Assembly: GCA_023398615.1 (NCBI GenBank)
Contig: JAEWSD010000094.1
Coordinates: 1-11,075, forward strand
Source of the DNA: Bacillota bacterium
GTDB lineage: Bacteria; Bacillota; Clostridia; Lachnospirales; Lachnospiraceae
Direction: 5' to 3'
Length of the DNA: 11,075 nt
This document shows, piece by piece, positions 1 through 6,260 of this stretch. Position 1 is the first letter of the stretch. Each line of letters starts with the position of its first letter. Made by a program: the position numbers and the translations under genes. A model generated the notes under the pieces. It was given only the letters and a program-made list of their open reading frames with translations, searched no databases and had not been told where the DNA came from.

Positions 1-145
1 ACAGTTCAATTATAACTATATTAATTTAAAAGTAAACGTAATATAAACCAGTAAAATCAATAAAGTAGAGGTTGTGATTACAAAAAACTTCGCTGTTGTT
101 TAGAGGAATTTCGATTTACATTCAAGGAATGCCGTCATAATTCTA

Positions 146-176
146 TTGACTTAAAGTTAACTCTATGGCTTATAAT
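146..176 (+). promoter_or_regulatory. MerR-type promoter/operator upstream of the aldo/keto reductase
   Basis: A -35 element TTGACT (146-151) and a perfect -10 TATAAT (171-176) are separated by 19 bp instead of the usual 17. The spacer holds an imperfect dyad centred between 158 and 159 (GTTAAC core, 7 of 9 arm positions paired over 150-167). An over-long spacer filled by a dyad is the hallmark of promoters activated by MerR-family regulators, including the AdhR/NmlR aldehyde and electrophile sensors. No merR-like gene lies in the window, so the regulator must be upstream or elsewhere. Bases 1-145 are AT-rich and show no gene or clear signal. Confidence 0.72.
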
Positions 177-220
177 AAATACGAATTTCAAATTTGTAAA
201 CTATAAAAGGAGGGATAGAA

Positions 221-1072
221 GTGAGAACGTTAGCAGATTGCTATCAGTTATCAAACGGAGTAGGAATACCCTGTATCGGTTTTGGGACCTATCAGACCCC
301 GAACGGGGATATTGCGGTATCTGCGGTAAAGGAAGCCATAGCGGCCGGATATCGCCATATTGACACGGCAGCCGGCTACGGCAATGAGGAAAGTGTCGGG
401 GCCGCGGTAAAGCAAAGCGGAGTACAGCGGGGGGAGCTCTTTATTACCAGCAAGCTGAAAAACCCTGATCACGGTTATGAGAATACGATGAAAGCTTTTG
501 AGCAGACTATGAAATATCTTGACATGGATTATCTGGATCTCTATCTGATCCATTGGCCTAATCCGATCAGCTTCAGGGATTGCTGGCAGGAAGCAAACGC
601 AGGTACCTGGAGGGCTTTTGAAGAATTGTATAAGGCTGGGCGCATCCGTTCGATCGGAATCAGCAATTTCCACCGGCATCATATTGAGGAGCTTATGAAA
701 ACGGCGGAGATTGCGCCTATGGTAAATCAGATACGGCTTTGTCCGGGAGATACGCAGGATGAATTAGTCGCTTACTGCAAGGCACATAACATTTTGCCGG
801 AAGCATACAGTCCTCTTGGAACCGGCTTGATCTTCCAGGTTCCTGAAATGAAGGAAATGGCGCAAAGATACGGAAAATCGATAGCGCAGATATGTATCCG
901 CTGGAGTTTGCAGATGGGCTTCCTTCCTTTGCCGAAGTCGGTGACAACGTCACGGATCAGGGAAAATGCGGATGTCTTTGATTTTGTGCTGTCGGAGCAG
1001 GATGTAAAGAAGATATCCGCCCTGAACGGCTGCTGCGGATACTCACTTAACCCGGATACGATAACATTCTGA
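221..1072 (+). CDS. aldo/keto reductase (NADPH-dependent, AKR superfamily)
   Basis: This cytosolic (alpha/beta)8-barrel oxidoreductase of 283 residues, the usual family length, reduces aldehydes or ketones with NAD(P)H. The whole catalytic tetrad is visible: Asp48 and Tyr53 in HIDTAAGYGNEE, Lys78 in ITSKL, and His111 in LIHWP. Further family landmarks are GFGTYQ near residue 20, IGISNF near 146, YSPLG near 195, and a C-terminal cofactor-phosphate motif (LPKSVT followed by RIRENA). The pattern is closest to the YvgN/YtbE and 2,5-diketo-gluconate-reductase type. The start is GTG at 221, chosen because AAAGGAGGG (207-214) sits just upstream. It lies directly behind the MerR-type promoter and 43 bp before an alcohol dehydrogenase with no terminator between, so the two are probably co-transcribed and act on toxic or fermentative aldehydes. 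The physiological substrate cannot be read from the sequence. Confidence 0.93.
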   Translation: MRTLADCYQLSNGVGIPCIGFGTYQTPNGDIAVSAVKEAIAAGYRHIDTAAGYGNEESVGAAVKQSGVQRGELFITSKLKNPDHGYENTMKAFEQTMKYLDMDYLDLYLIHWPNPISFRDCWQEANAGTWRAFEELYKAGRIRSIGISNFHRHHIEELMKTAEIAPMVNQIRLCPGDTQDELVAYCKAHNILPEAYSPLGTGLIFQVPEMKEMAQRYGKSIAQICIRWSLQMGFLPLPKSVTTSRIRENADVFDFVLSEQDVKKISALNGCCGYSLNPDTITF

Positions 1073-1115
1073 TAATTAGCGGTATAATACAATATGACGG
1101 AAAGGAAAACGAATT

Positions 1116-2294
1116 ATGTTAAATTTTGATATGCATATACCTACACGAATCATTTTCGGAAAGGACACCCAAAAAGAGATCGGCTCCCTGTTAAAGCCCC
1201 ATGCCGGCAAGGTACTGCTGCATTACGGCGGTAAAAGCATTAAAAAGAGCGGATTGTATGACGAAGTAAAAGCTTCCCTTACGGAAAGCGGCCTTGAAAT
1301 TGTCGAGCTTGGCGGAGTTGTACCGAACCCGCGTCTTTCTCTGGTGCACGAAGGTATTGCCCTTTGCAGGAAGGAGAAGGTAGACCTGATTCTTGCGGTC
1401 GGCGGAGGAAGTGTTATAGATTCGTCGAAGGCGATTGCCATGGGAGTATACTATGACGGAGATGTATGGGATATCTATGAACAGAACTTGGCGGTAACAA
1501 AGGTTCTTCCGGTTGCCACCATACTGACGATTCCTGCGGCAGGAAGTGAATCCAGCAGTCACTCTGTTATTACAAATGAAGAGAAACAGATGAAGCTCGG
1601 CTACGGAAGCGATCTCATTCGTCCTCTGGTGAGTATAATGAATCCGGAATTGTTTTATACCCTTCCTAAGAACCAGGTTGCAAACGGTGTTGCGGATATG
1701 ATGAGCCATATCTTTGAACGGTATTTCTCAAATACGCTTCATACGGACCTCACGGACGGATTGTGCGAAGCAACCCTTAAAACAATCATGAAAAATGCCC
1801 TGGTTATATCAAAGGAGCCGCAGAATTATGATGCGTGGTGCCAGGTTGGCTTCGGCGGTTCCATTGCACATAATGATCTGCTCGGGCTTGGACGGAAGCA
1901 GGACTGGGCATGCCACGGTATGGAGCATGAGTTAAGTGCTATCTATGATGTGGCTCACGGAGCGGGCCTGGCGGTATTGACACCTGCCTGGATGCAGTAT
2001 GTGTATAACTCCAATATCAATATGTTCGTACAGTTTGCCGTAAATGTTATGGGAGTGCAGGGCAGCTACCGCGAACCCGATACGATCATTCTGGAAGGTA
2101 TCGCACGCCTGCGTGAATTCTTTCAGAAGATGGGACTGCCATCTACCCTGTCGGAGCTTGGCATTAACGAAACAAGGCTGGAGGAAATGGCTAAGAAAGC
2201 TTCCGGAGAGGCATATGGTAAGGAGCATGGCCTTGGCGGACTGAAAAAGCTTAACTGGCAGGATGTGCTAGAGATTTATAAACTCGCAAAATAA
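1116..2294 (+). CDS. iron-containing alcohol dehydrogenase, YqhD/butanol dehydrogenase type
   Basis: This cytosolic group III alcohol dehydrogenase of 392 residues, typical of the family, reduces aldehydes to alcohols. The N-terminus (NFDMHIPTRIIFG) is that of the BdhA/BdhB/YqhD branch. The nucleotide-binding half shows GGKS near 38-41 and GGGSVIDSSKA at 96-106. The metal ligands are all present: Asp194 and His198 in GVADMMSH, His267 in DWACHG, and His281 in DVAHGAG. These numbers match those I recall for E. coli YqhD. Small residues at 38-41 fit NADPH preference, as in YqhD, but this is inferred. The ATG follows a GGAAAGG site around 1100. It probably shares the MerR-type promoter of the preceding reductase, giving two NADPH-linked aldehyde reductases of unrelated folds in one unit. 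The exact substrate, such as butyraldehyde or methylglyoxal, is unknown. Confidence 0.93.
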   Translation: MLNFDMHIPTRIIFGKDTQKEIGSLLKPHAGKVLLHYGGKSIKKSGLYDEVKASLTESGLEIVELGGVVPNPRLSLVHEGIALCRKEKVDLILAVGGGSVIDSSKAIAMGVYYDGDVWDIYEQNLAVTKVLPVATILTIPAAGSESSSHSVITNEEKQMKLGYGSDLIRPLVSIMNPELFYTLPKNQVANGVADMMSHIFERYFSNTLHTDLTDGLCEATLKTIMKNALVISKEPQNYDAWCQVGFGGSIAHNDLLGLGRKQDWACHGMEHELSAIYDVAHGAGLAVLTPAWMQYVYNSNINMFVQFAVNVMGVQGSYREPDTIILEGIARLREFFQKMGLPSTLSELGINETRLEEMAKKASGEAYGKEHGLGGLKKLNWQDVLEIYKLAK

Positions 2295-2319
2295 ATTTTA
2301 ATACTGTAATGGTGAAACG

Positions 2320-2470
2320 GGGGCTGCTGCAAAACTCATAAATATGTTGAGTCTATTTGAATCGTTCTCAGTACAGCGTTCTTACGGAATGTTATACTTG
2401 ATATTATATCGAACTATTAGGAACAATTCATTTACAGAATCATAGTAGGCATGAATTTTGCAGCAGCCCC
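2320..2470. repeat. 151-bp fold-back element with 20-bp terminal inverted repeats (MITE-like)
   Basis: The arms at 2320-2339 (starting GGGGCTGCTGCAAAA) and 2451-2470 are inverted copies matching at 19 of 20 positions. The single mismatch is C.A on the + strand and G.T on the - strand. An inner stem also pairs 2358-2368 with 2420-2430. The interior has no convincing open frame. Short AT-rich sequence bounded by GC-rich inverted repeats is the form of a miniature inverted-repeat transposable element, and the ends recall IS1182-like termini from memory (not verified). No clear target-site duplication is seen. It fills most of the gap between two convergent genes and could also act as a long hairpin in either 3' UTR. 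Confidence 0.6.
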
Positions 2471-2488
2471 TTGAAATCCTACGGCCGG

Positions 2489-3727
2489 CTATTTTATCAA
2501 ACCCAGGGAAAGCTTCCACAGCAGTACCCTGGTAACGGACTCGTCCAGGCGGGCTTCGCTGATTACACCATCCTTCACCGCATTTAAAACGGTAGGAATC
2601 TGCTGTCTGTAATCGGTGGCAATCAGCAGGTCGTTGCCGGCCAATACCGCTTGCACCGCAGTATCATATTCTCCGGCATATGCTTTCACCGCGTCCATCA
2701 TCAGGTCGTCTGTCATAATGACACCGTTAAAGTTTAATTCCTCCCGGATAATCTTGTGAACCTTCAGGGAAAGGGACGCGGGATTATTTTCATCCATGCA
2801 GTTTACAATATTGTGGGAAACCAGAATGCTGTCCGCTCCGGCATCGATACCGGCCTGGAAGGGAAGAAAATCGGTCCCGGCAAAGTCATCATAGCTCCTG
2901 TCGTCAACGGCAATCCCCGTATGGGTATCGGCGTTGTTTCCATAGCCCGGGAAGTGCTTTAACGTACTTCCGATCTGCAATTCTTTCATCCGGGTTACAA
3001 CCAGCTTTACATATTCCGAAGTCTTATCGGCATTTTCCCCCAGAGAACGTTTATAAATAAAGGCTTCCGGGTCCGTAGAAATGTCACATACCGGGGCAAG
3101 GTTCACGTTAATGCCCAGATTTAAAAGCAACTCACACTTTTCAGCGGTATCGCTTTCAATCAAATCAAAGCCCCCCGCCTTGTACAGATCCATCGGGGAT
3201 CGAAACGGGGTTTTTCGAAACGCGGGATACCGGCTTACCCTGTTGACGGTTCCCCCTTCCTCATCCACTCCTATTAACAGAGGAATTTCAGAATTCTTCT
3301 GATACTCCTTAATTAACTCCCGTATACTTGCTTTCGTTTCCTTCTCAAAATCCCCTCCGAACATGATAAAACCTCCGGGGTACAGGCTTTTTATGTCGGC
3401 TGAGGCATTTGCCTTATCCAGGCGTACAAAAAACATCTGTCCCACCTTTTCCTCCAGGGACATACCGCTAAGAATATCCTCGGCCCTGTCCGTACCCAGT
3501 ATCGCAGTTGGAGCAGGTGTATTCGCGGCGGCAGGGGACGGTGAAGGAGTTATTGATACAGCCGCAGAAGGAGGGGGTGCGGTAACGGAAGGCAGGTCAG
3601 GAGCTGCAGTACCTTCCGGGGCAGTTGTGTTCCCCGTATTATTGACGTTATTTACTTCGAACAGGCTGCAGCCGCCCAGTAACAGCAGTACGGACAGCAA
3701 TATTGCATATCGACTGATTTTCTTCAT
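2489..3727 (-). CDS. nagZ: NagZ-like beta-N-acetylhexosaminidase lipoprotein (GH3)
   Basis: This is a glycoside hydrolase family 3 enzyme of 412 residues, predicted to remove N-acetylglucosamine from peptidoglycan fragments outside the cell. Residues 1-20 form a lipoprotein signal ending in the lipobox LGGC, so Cys20 would be lipid-anchored. Residues 21-77 are a Pro/Ala/Thr/Ser-rich linker. The single barrel domain (about 80-412) carries the binding motif DEEGGTVNR at 155-163, the loop KHFPGYG at 257-263, the NagZ-type Asp267/His269 acid-base pair in ADTH, and the likely nucleophile Asp340 in MTDDL. Most NagZ proteins have His where Tyr262 stands. There is no second C-terminal domain such as the one in Bacillus NagZ. 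The ATG follows GAGAGG in an mRNA leader of about 50 nt. It is transcribed divergently from the phosphorylase/ECF operon. Substrate is inferred from family motifs. Confidence 0.88.
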   Translation of the reverse strand: MKKISRYAILLSVLLLLGGCSLFEVNNVNNTGNTTAPEGTAAPDLPSVTAPPPSAAVSITPSPSPAAANTPAPTAILGTDRAEDILSGMSLEEKVGQMFFVRLDKANASADIKSLYPGGFIMFGGDFEKETKASIRELIKEYQKNSEIPLLIGVDEEGGTVNRVSRYPAFRKTPFRSPMDLYKAGGFDLIESDTAEKCELLLNLGINVNLAPVCDISTDPEAFIYKRSLGENADKTSEYVKLVVTRMKELQIGSTLKHFPGYGNNADTHTGIAVDDRSYDDFAGTDFLPFQAGIDAGADSILVSHNIVNCMDENNPASLSLKVHKIIREELNFNGVIMTDDLMMDAVKAYAGEYDTAVQAVLAGNDLLIATDYRQQIPTVLNAVKDGVISEARLDESVTRVLLWKLSLGLIK

Positions 3728-3784
3728 ATTAAACCTCTCTCTGCTTATATATGGAGCCGTTTGAATCCGGCTTTATGAGCGTTT

Positions 3785-3813
3785 ATTCTAGCACTTATTA
3801 TAATTCTTGTAAA
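3785..3813 (-). promoter_or_regulatory. promoter for the NagZ-like gene
   Basis: Read on the - strand, TTTACA (3808-3813) and TAGAAT (3785-3790) are 17 bp apart, with TG one base before the -10 (extended -10). Transcription would begin near 3778, leaving a leader of about 50 nt. That leader contains a small hairpin (AGCCG 3755-3759 with CGGCT 3768-3772) before the ribosome binding site. Confidence 0.65.
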
Positions 3814-3845
3814 GGCTTTCGGATGGAATTTATTTTTGCCATACT

Positions 3846-3867
3846 CGGAAACCTGTTCCGGCCGGAA
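3846..3867. promoter_or_regulatory. CGGAA half-site cluster in the divergent control region (candidate operator)
   Basis: Three copies of one pentamer in alternating orientation: CGGAA (3846-3850), TTCCG (3856-3860) and CGGAA (3863-3867). The last two form the perfect 12-bp palindrome TTCCGGCCGGAA (3856-3867). The site lies upstream of both divergent promoters, 33 bp from the nagZ -35 element and 58 bp from the operon -35 element. A regulator dimer could bind here, but no known motif was recognised. Confidence 0.35.
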
Positions 3868-3884
3868 TGCGGATACCCTTCACG

Positions 3885-3918
3885 AAACAGGACATAATAA
3901 GCTAATAAAAACAGGACA
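3885..3918. repeat. direct repeat AAACAGGACA, two copies 24 bp apart
   Basis: AAACAGGACA occurs at 3885-3894 and again at 3909-3918, just before the -35 element of the phosphorylase/ECF operon at 3926. The second copy also forms AGGA-N6-TCCT (3913-3926). The position suits an activator or repressor site, but two short copies could be chance in AT-rich sequence. Confidence 0.3.
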
Positions 3919-3925
3919 ATAATCC

Positions 3926-3954
3926 TTTACTTGATTTCCAAATTGCATTATAAT
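3926..3954 (+). promoter_or_regulatory. promoter of the phosphorylase-ECF operon
   Basis: TTTACT (3926-3931) and a perfect TATAAT (3949-3954) are separated by 17 bp. Transcription would start near 3961, giving a leader of about 130 nt before the ATG at 4094. The TTGATT at 3931 was set aside because its spacing to the -10 is only 12 bp. Confidence 0.65.
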
Positions 3955-3993
3955 TATGTTAATAAATGAGAATTAAGTTACTATTTGGCCTAT

Positions 3994-4014
3994 GGTACCG
4001 CGAGGTGTTTTTTT
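3994..4014 (+). terminator. GNRA-capped hairpin with U-tract in the operon leader (weak attenuator candidate)
   Basis: Bases 3994-3999 pair with 4004-4009 around a GCGA tetraloop. The stem has two C-G and one A-U pair, plus three G-U wobbles. A run of seven T (4008-4014) follows directly. The form is that of an intrinsic terminator, but the stem is weak. It lies inside the leader about 35 nt after the predicted start of transcription, so if active it would attenuate the operon. Confidence 0.35.
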
Positions 4015-4050
4015 GTGAGTGCAGAGGCTGAACTGCAACAGAATTAATAT

Positions 4051-4073
4051 ATGCCAGAATATGTCTGGGGCAT
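4051..4073 (+). promoter_or_regulatory. hairpin just upstream of the phosphorylase ribosome binding site
   Basis: ATGCC (4051-4055) pairs with GGCAT (4069-4073), and AGA (4056-4058) with TCT (4064-4066), leaving a two-G bulge and a five-base loop. It ends five bases before the Shine-Dalgarno sequence at 4079. It could influence translation or simply keep the ribosome binding site open. It does not match a riboswitch class I recognise. Confidence 0.35.
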
Positions 4074-4078
4074 GGATT

Positions 4079-4085
4079 GGGAGTG
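4079..4085 (+). promoter_or_regulatory. ribosome binding site fixing the phosphorylase start
   Basis: GGGAGTG lies eight bases before the ATG at 4094. The frame is open back to a GTG at 4019, but that codon follows a U-tract without a Shine-Dalgarno sequence and would add 25 residues not like the family. Confidence 0.75.
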
Positions 4086-4093
4086 ATTTTGCT

Positions 4094-4849
4094 ATGTCAG
4101 AGCTGCAGCCTCATATCAGGCTATCCGCAGAGCAAGGCGCAAGATATGCGATTCTGCCGGGGGACCCCGGAAGGATTGACAGTATTAAGGCCTTTTTATC
4201 GGAGGCAAGGGAACTGGCCTATAACAGGGAATTAAGAAGTGCCGACGGATACTATAAGGGTGTAAGGGTATTGGCGGTTTCAACCGGAATGGGCGGCGCT
4301 TCGACCGGAATTGCGGTGGAGGAGCTTAACAAGATCGGTGTGGAATACATGATACGTATCGGAAGCTGCGGAGCCCTGGATTCACGGATGAGGCTGGGAG
4401 ACCTGCTGATTGTGAACGGTGCCGTTAGAGACGAGGGAACTTCGAAGGCATATGTGGAAAGCATCTATCCGGCCATACCGGACACCGGTTTATTAATGGA
4501 TGTGATAACGGCGGCAAAGTTGGCAAGGGTCCCGTTTTATGTGGGAAAAGCAAGGAGTCATGACAGCTTTTATACGGACAGGGAGGAGGCGATAGATAGC
4601 TATTGGTCCGGGAAAGGAATAATGGGGGCGGATATGGAAACCGCCGCATTATTCACCATTGGTTCCATCAGGGGAGTAAAAACAGCTTCTATCCTGAATA
4701 CGGTTGTGGAATTCGGGAAAGATCTGGCAAACGAAATCAATGGATACGTTGACGGGGAAGCGGCAATGAAACAGGGTGAAAGCAATGAAATACTGGTGGC
4801 ACTGGAAAGCATTGTTTTGGAAGAAGCGAAAAGGAGTGAGATACAATGA
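4094..4849 (+). CDS. nucleoside phosphorylase, uridine-phosphorylase-like (NP-I family)
   Basis: This cytosolic NP-I enzyme of 251 residues (E. coli Udp has about 253) splits a nucleoside with phosphate into free base and ribose-1-phosphate. Phosphate-site residues are present: Gly23, Asp24 and Arg27 in PGDPGR, Arg45 in YNRE, and Arg88 in RIGSCGA. The family core STGMGGASTGIAVEEL spans 63-78, and the ribose-binding Met181-Glu182 lies in ADMETAAL. The base-specificity region is unusual. Where Udp has the Gln-x-Arg pair that reads uracil, this protein has FYTDREEAIDSYW (159-171) without an obvious equivalent. The Asp of purine phosphorylases (TVSDH) is replaced in NTVVEF (202-207). The base is therefore uncertain. 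It is first in the operon and its stop overlaps the ECF S subunit start (ATGA), which suggests it processes what the transporter brings in. 5'-Methylthioadenosine-type nucleosides are an alternative substrate class. Confidence 0.88.
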   Translation: MSELQPHIRLSAEQGARYAILPGDPGRIDSIKAFLSEARELAYNRELRSADGYYKGVRVLAVSTGMGGASTGIAVEELNKIGVEYMIRIGSCGALDSRMRLGDLLIVNGAVRDEGTSKAYVESIYPAIPDTGLLMDVITAAKLARVPFYVGKARSHDSFYTDREEAIDSYWSGKGIMGADMETAALFTIGSIRGVKTASILNTVVEFGKDLANEINGYVDGEAAMKQGESNEILVALESIVLEEAKRSEIQ

Positions 4850-5448
4850 ATGGAAAATTATGGTCAATGAAATTTAACACGGTAACGCTGGTTCTCATAC
4901 CGGCAGCAATCGGTATCAATTATCTGGGCAAGCTGTTTGCGGGACTGTTAAAGCTGCCTCTTTGGCTGGATTCCATCGGAACCTGCCTGGCGGCCGTACT
5001 TGCGGGGCCTATTGTCGGGGCAATCTGCGGTGCCGCAAATAATATCATTTACGGCCTGACTATGGACCCGATATCTACCGTTTATGCGATCACCAACATA
5101 GGAATCGGCATTACGGTGGGAATCCTATGCTATAAAGGCTTTATGAAGAATATTAAAGGGGCGGTTATTACGGGACTTGCGGTAGGCCTGGTGGCGGTTG
5201 TCATTTCCACACCTCTTAATATTATCTTCTGGGGAGGCACCACCGGCAACGTATGGGGAGACGCCCTGTATGCATGGGCGGCCGCACAGAATATGCCGGT
5301 CTGGATTGCTTCGTTCCTGGACGAGCTGGTAGTAGACCTGCCGGACAAGCTGGCTGTCGTAATACTGGTATTCATCATACAAAAGAGCCTTCCGAAGAGC
5401 CTTACTTCCCTGTATCAGAACAGCGGCAAGGTGGAAGACCTGGATTGA
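4846..5448 (+). CDS. ECF transporter substrate-binding (S) subunit
   Basis: This hydrophobic protein of 200 residues, typical for S components, would bind the substrate in the membrane and dock on the EcfT/EcfA1/EcfA2 module encoded next. Membrane segments are apparent at about 12-33, 45-62, 77-98, 103-127 and 164-181. Small residues (Gly/Ala) fill the early helices (LAAVLAGPIVGAICGAANN, 48-66), a common S-subunit feature and the likely contact with EcfT. It does not resemble the riboflavin, biotin or thiamine subunits that I know well. It recalls the uncharacterised CD3073-type group, from memory only. The start is ATG 4846, four bases inside the phosphorylase gene, with AAGGAG at 4830-4835. 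The phosphorylase partner argues for a nucleoside or modified nucleoside as substrate, which is inference from context. Confidence 0.85.
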   Translation: MNGKLWSMKFNTVTLVLIPAAIGINYLGKLFAGLLKLPLWLDSIGTCLAAVLAGPIVGAICGAANNIIYGLTMDPISTVYAITNIGIGITVGILCYKGFMKNIKGAVITGLAVGLVAVVISTPLNIIFWGGTTGNVWGDALYAWAAAQNMPVWIASFLDELVVDLPDKLAVVILVFIIQKSLPKSLTSLYQNSGKVEDLD

Positions 5449-5469
5449 TGGGGTATAAATGAAAGATTA

Positions 5470-5476
5470 AGAGGTG
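5470..5476 (+). promoter_or_regulatory. ribosome binding site for a TTG start (ecfT)
   Basis: AGAGGTG lies seven bases before the TTG at 5484 and supports that rare start codon. No in-frame ATG near it would keep the N-terminal part of EcfT. Confidence 0.7.
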
Positions 5477-5483
5477 TTGACGG

Positions 5484-6260
5484 TTGAAAAGTATCAGCTT
5501 GTATGAGGAAAAGGGGACAAAACTCAATCAGATGGCACCGGAAAGCAAAATTATGTATATCGTAACGGCAATTGCTGTGCCTGCCCTGCTCTCAAGCAGA
5601 TGGGCGGGCACAGGGTTTATTATCCTCAGTGTAATTTTGCTTGCATCCGGGAAGGTCTTAAGGAAGACGCTGCCGATATTAAGCGTATCGGGCTTTGTGC
5701 TGCTTACCGTTGTGATCATCCAGGGATTATTCCGGGCGGGGAACAAGACACCCATACTTTCTCTGGGAGCGGTTGTCTTTTATAAAGAAGGGTTAAATTA
5801 TGCCCTTGGTATAGTGATTAATGTGATTAATATTCTGCTGAGCTTCTGTGTTCTGATACTTACCACGAAGCCATCGGACATGATTGAGAATTTTGTAAGG
5901 AAGGGGTTTTCGCCGCGATTCGGTTATGTATTTATCTCAGTGTTCCAAATCATCCCGCAGATGACCGAAACCATGAGTACAATTACGGATGCGCAGAGAA
6001 GCAGGGGTATGGAAACGGAAGGGAATCTCTGGGTACGTATCAAAGCGTTTATTCCTCTGATATCGCCGGTAATCATGAGCTCCCTGATCAATACCAAGGA
6101 AAGGGCGCTTGCACTGGAGGTCAGAGGCTTTAATTCAAAGAACAGGAAGACCTTCCTGAATGATGAACGAAAGACCGGCGCGGATATTTATATACAGATG
6201 GTATTGCTGGCATGCATTCTTGCGGCTTTGGGACGGAGGATAATGATATGGCTGGGATAG
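5484..6260 (+). CDS. ecfT: ECF transporter transmembrane coupling subunit EcfT
   Basis: EcfT, 258 residues, is the integral membrane scaffold that links the ATPases to the S subunit. Hydrophobic segments lie near 22-36, 42-56, 62-82, 104-127, 145-157 and 232-248. The two coupling motifs that insert into the ATPase grooves are visible in the cytoplasmic part: QRSRGME at 171-177 and EVRGFN at 212-217. They match the Arg-Gly consensus of the family, with Ser and Val where Ala is usual. Translation starts at TTG. A 35-bp gap separates it from the S subunit, and its end overlaps ecfA1 by 13 bases. The presence of its own T and A subunits makes this a dedicated (group I) ECF system rather than one borrowing the shared housekeeping module. 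Confidence 0.9.
   Translation: MKSISLYEEKGTKLNQMAPESKIMYIVTAIAVPALLSSRWAGTGFIILSVILLASGKVLRKTLPILSVSGFVLLTVVIIQGLFRAGNKTPILSLGAVVFYKEGLNYALGIVINVINILLSFCVLILTTKPSDMIENFVRKGFSPRFGYVFISVFQIIPQMTETMSTITDAQRSRGMETEGNLWVRIKAFIPLISPVIMSSLINTKERALALEVRGFNSKNRKTFLNDERKTGADIYIQMVLLACILAALGRRIMIWLG
6233..6240 (+). promoter_or_regulatory. ribosome binding site fixing the ecfA1 start
   Basis: ACGGAGGA ends seven bases before ATG 6248. The frame is open to an ATG at 6212, but that codon lacks a Shine-Dalgarno sequence and would add 12 residues ahead of the normal ABC beta-strand (MAGIVIEHLKYRYP). Confidence 0.8.

Noticed and set aside
1083..1088. TATAAT between the two reductase genes as an internal promoter
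   Set aside because: No -35-like sequence or extended -10 TG is found at proper spacing; read-through from the first gene is simpler.
4019..4093. 25-codon upstream extension of the phosphorylase from a GTG
   Set aside because: It lacks a Shine-Dalgarno sequence, follows a U-tract and overlaps the leader hairpin. ATG 4094 has a good site and gives the family length.
3961..4093. Purine or preQ1 riboswitch
   Set aside because: The conserved loop and core sequences of these aptamers are not present; only generic hairpins are visible.
6212..6247. 12-codon upstream extension of EcfA1
   Set aside because: GGAGGA at 6235-6240 fits ATG 6248; the extension lies deep in ecfT and has no ribosome binding site.
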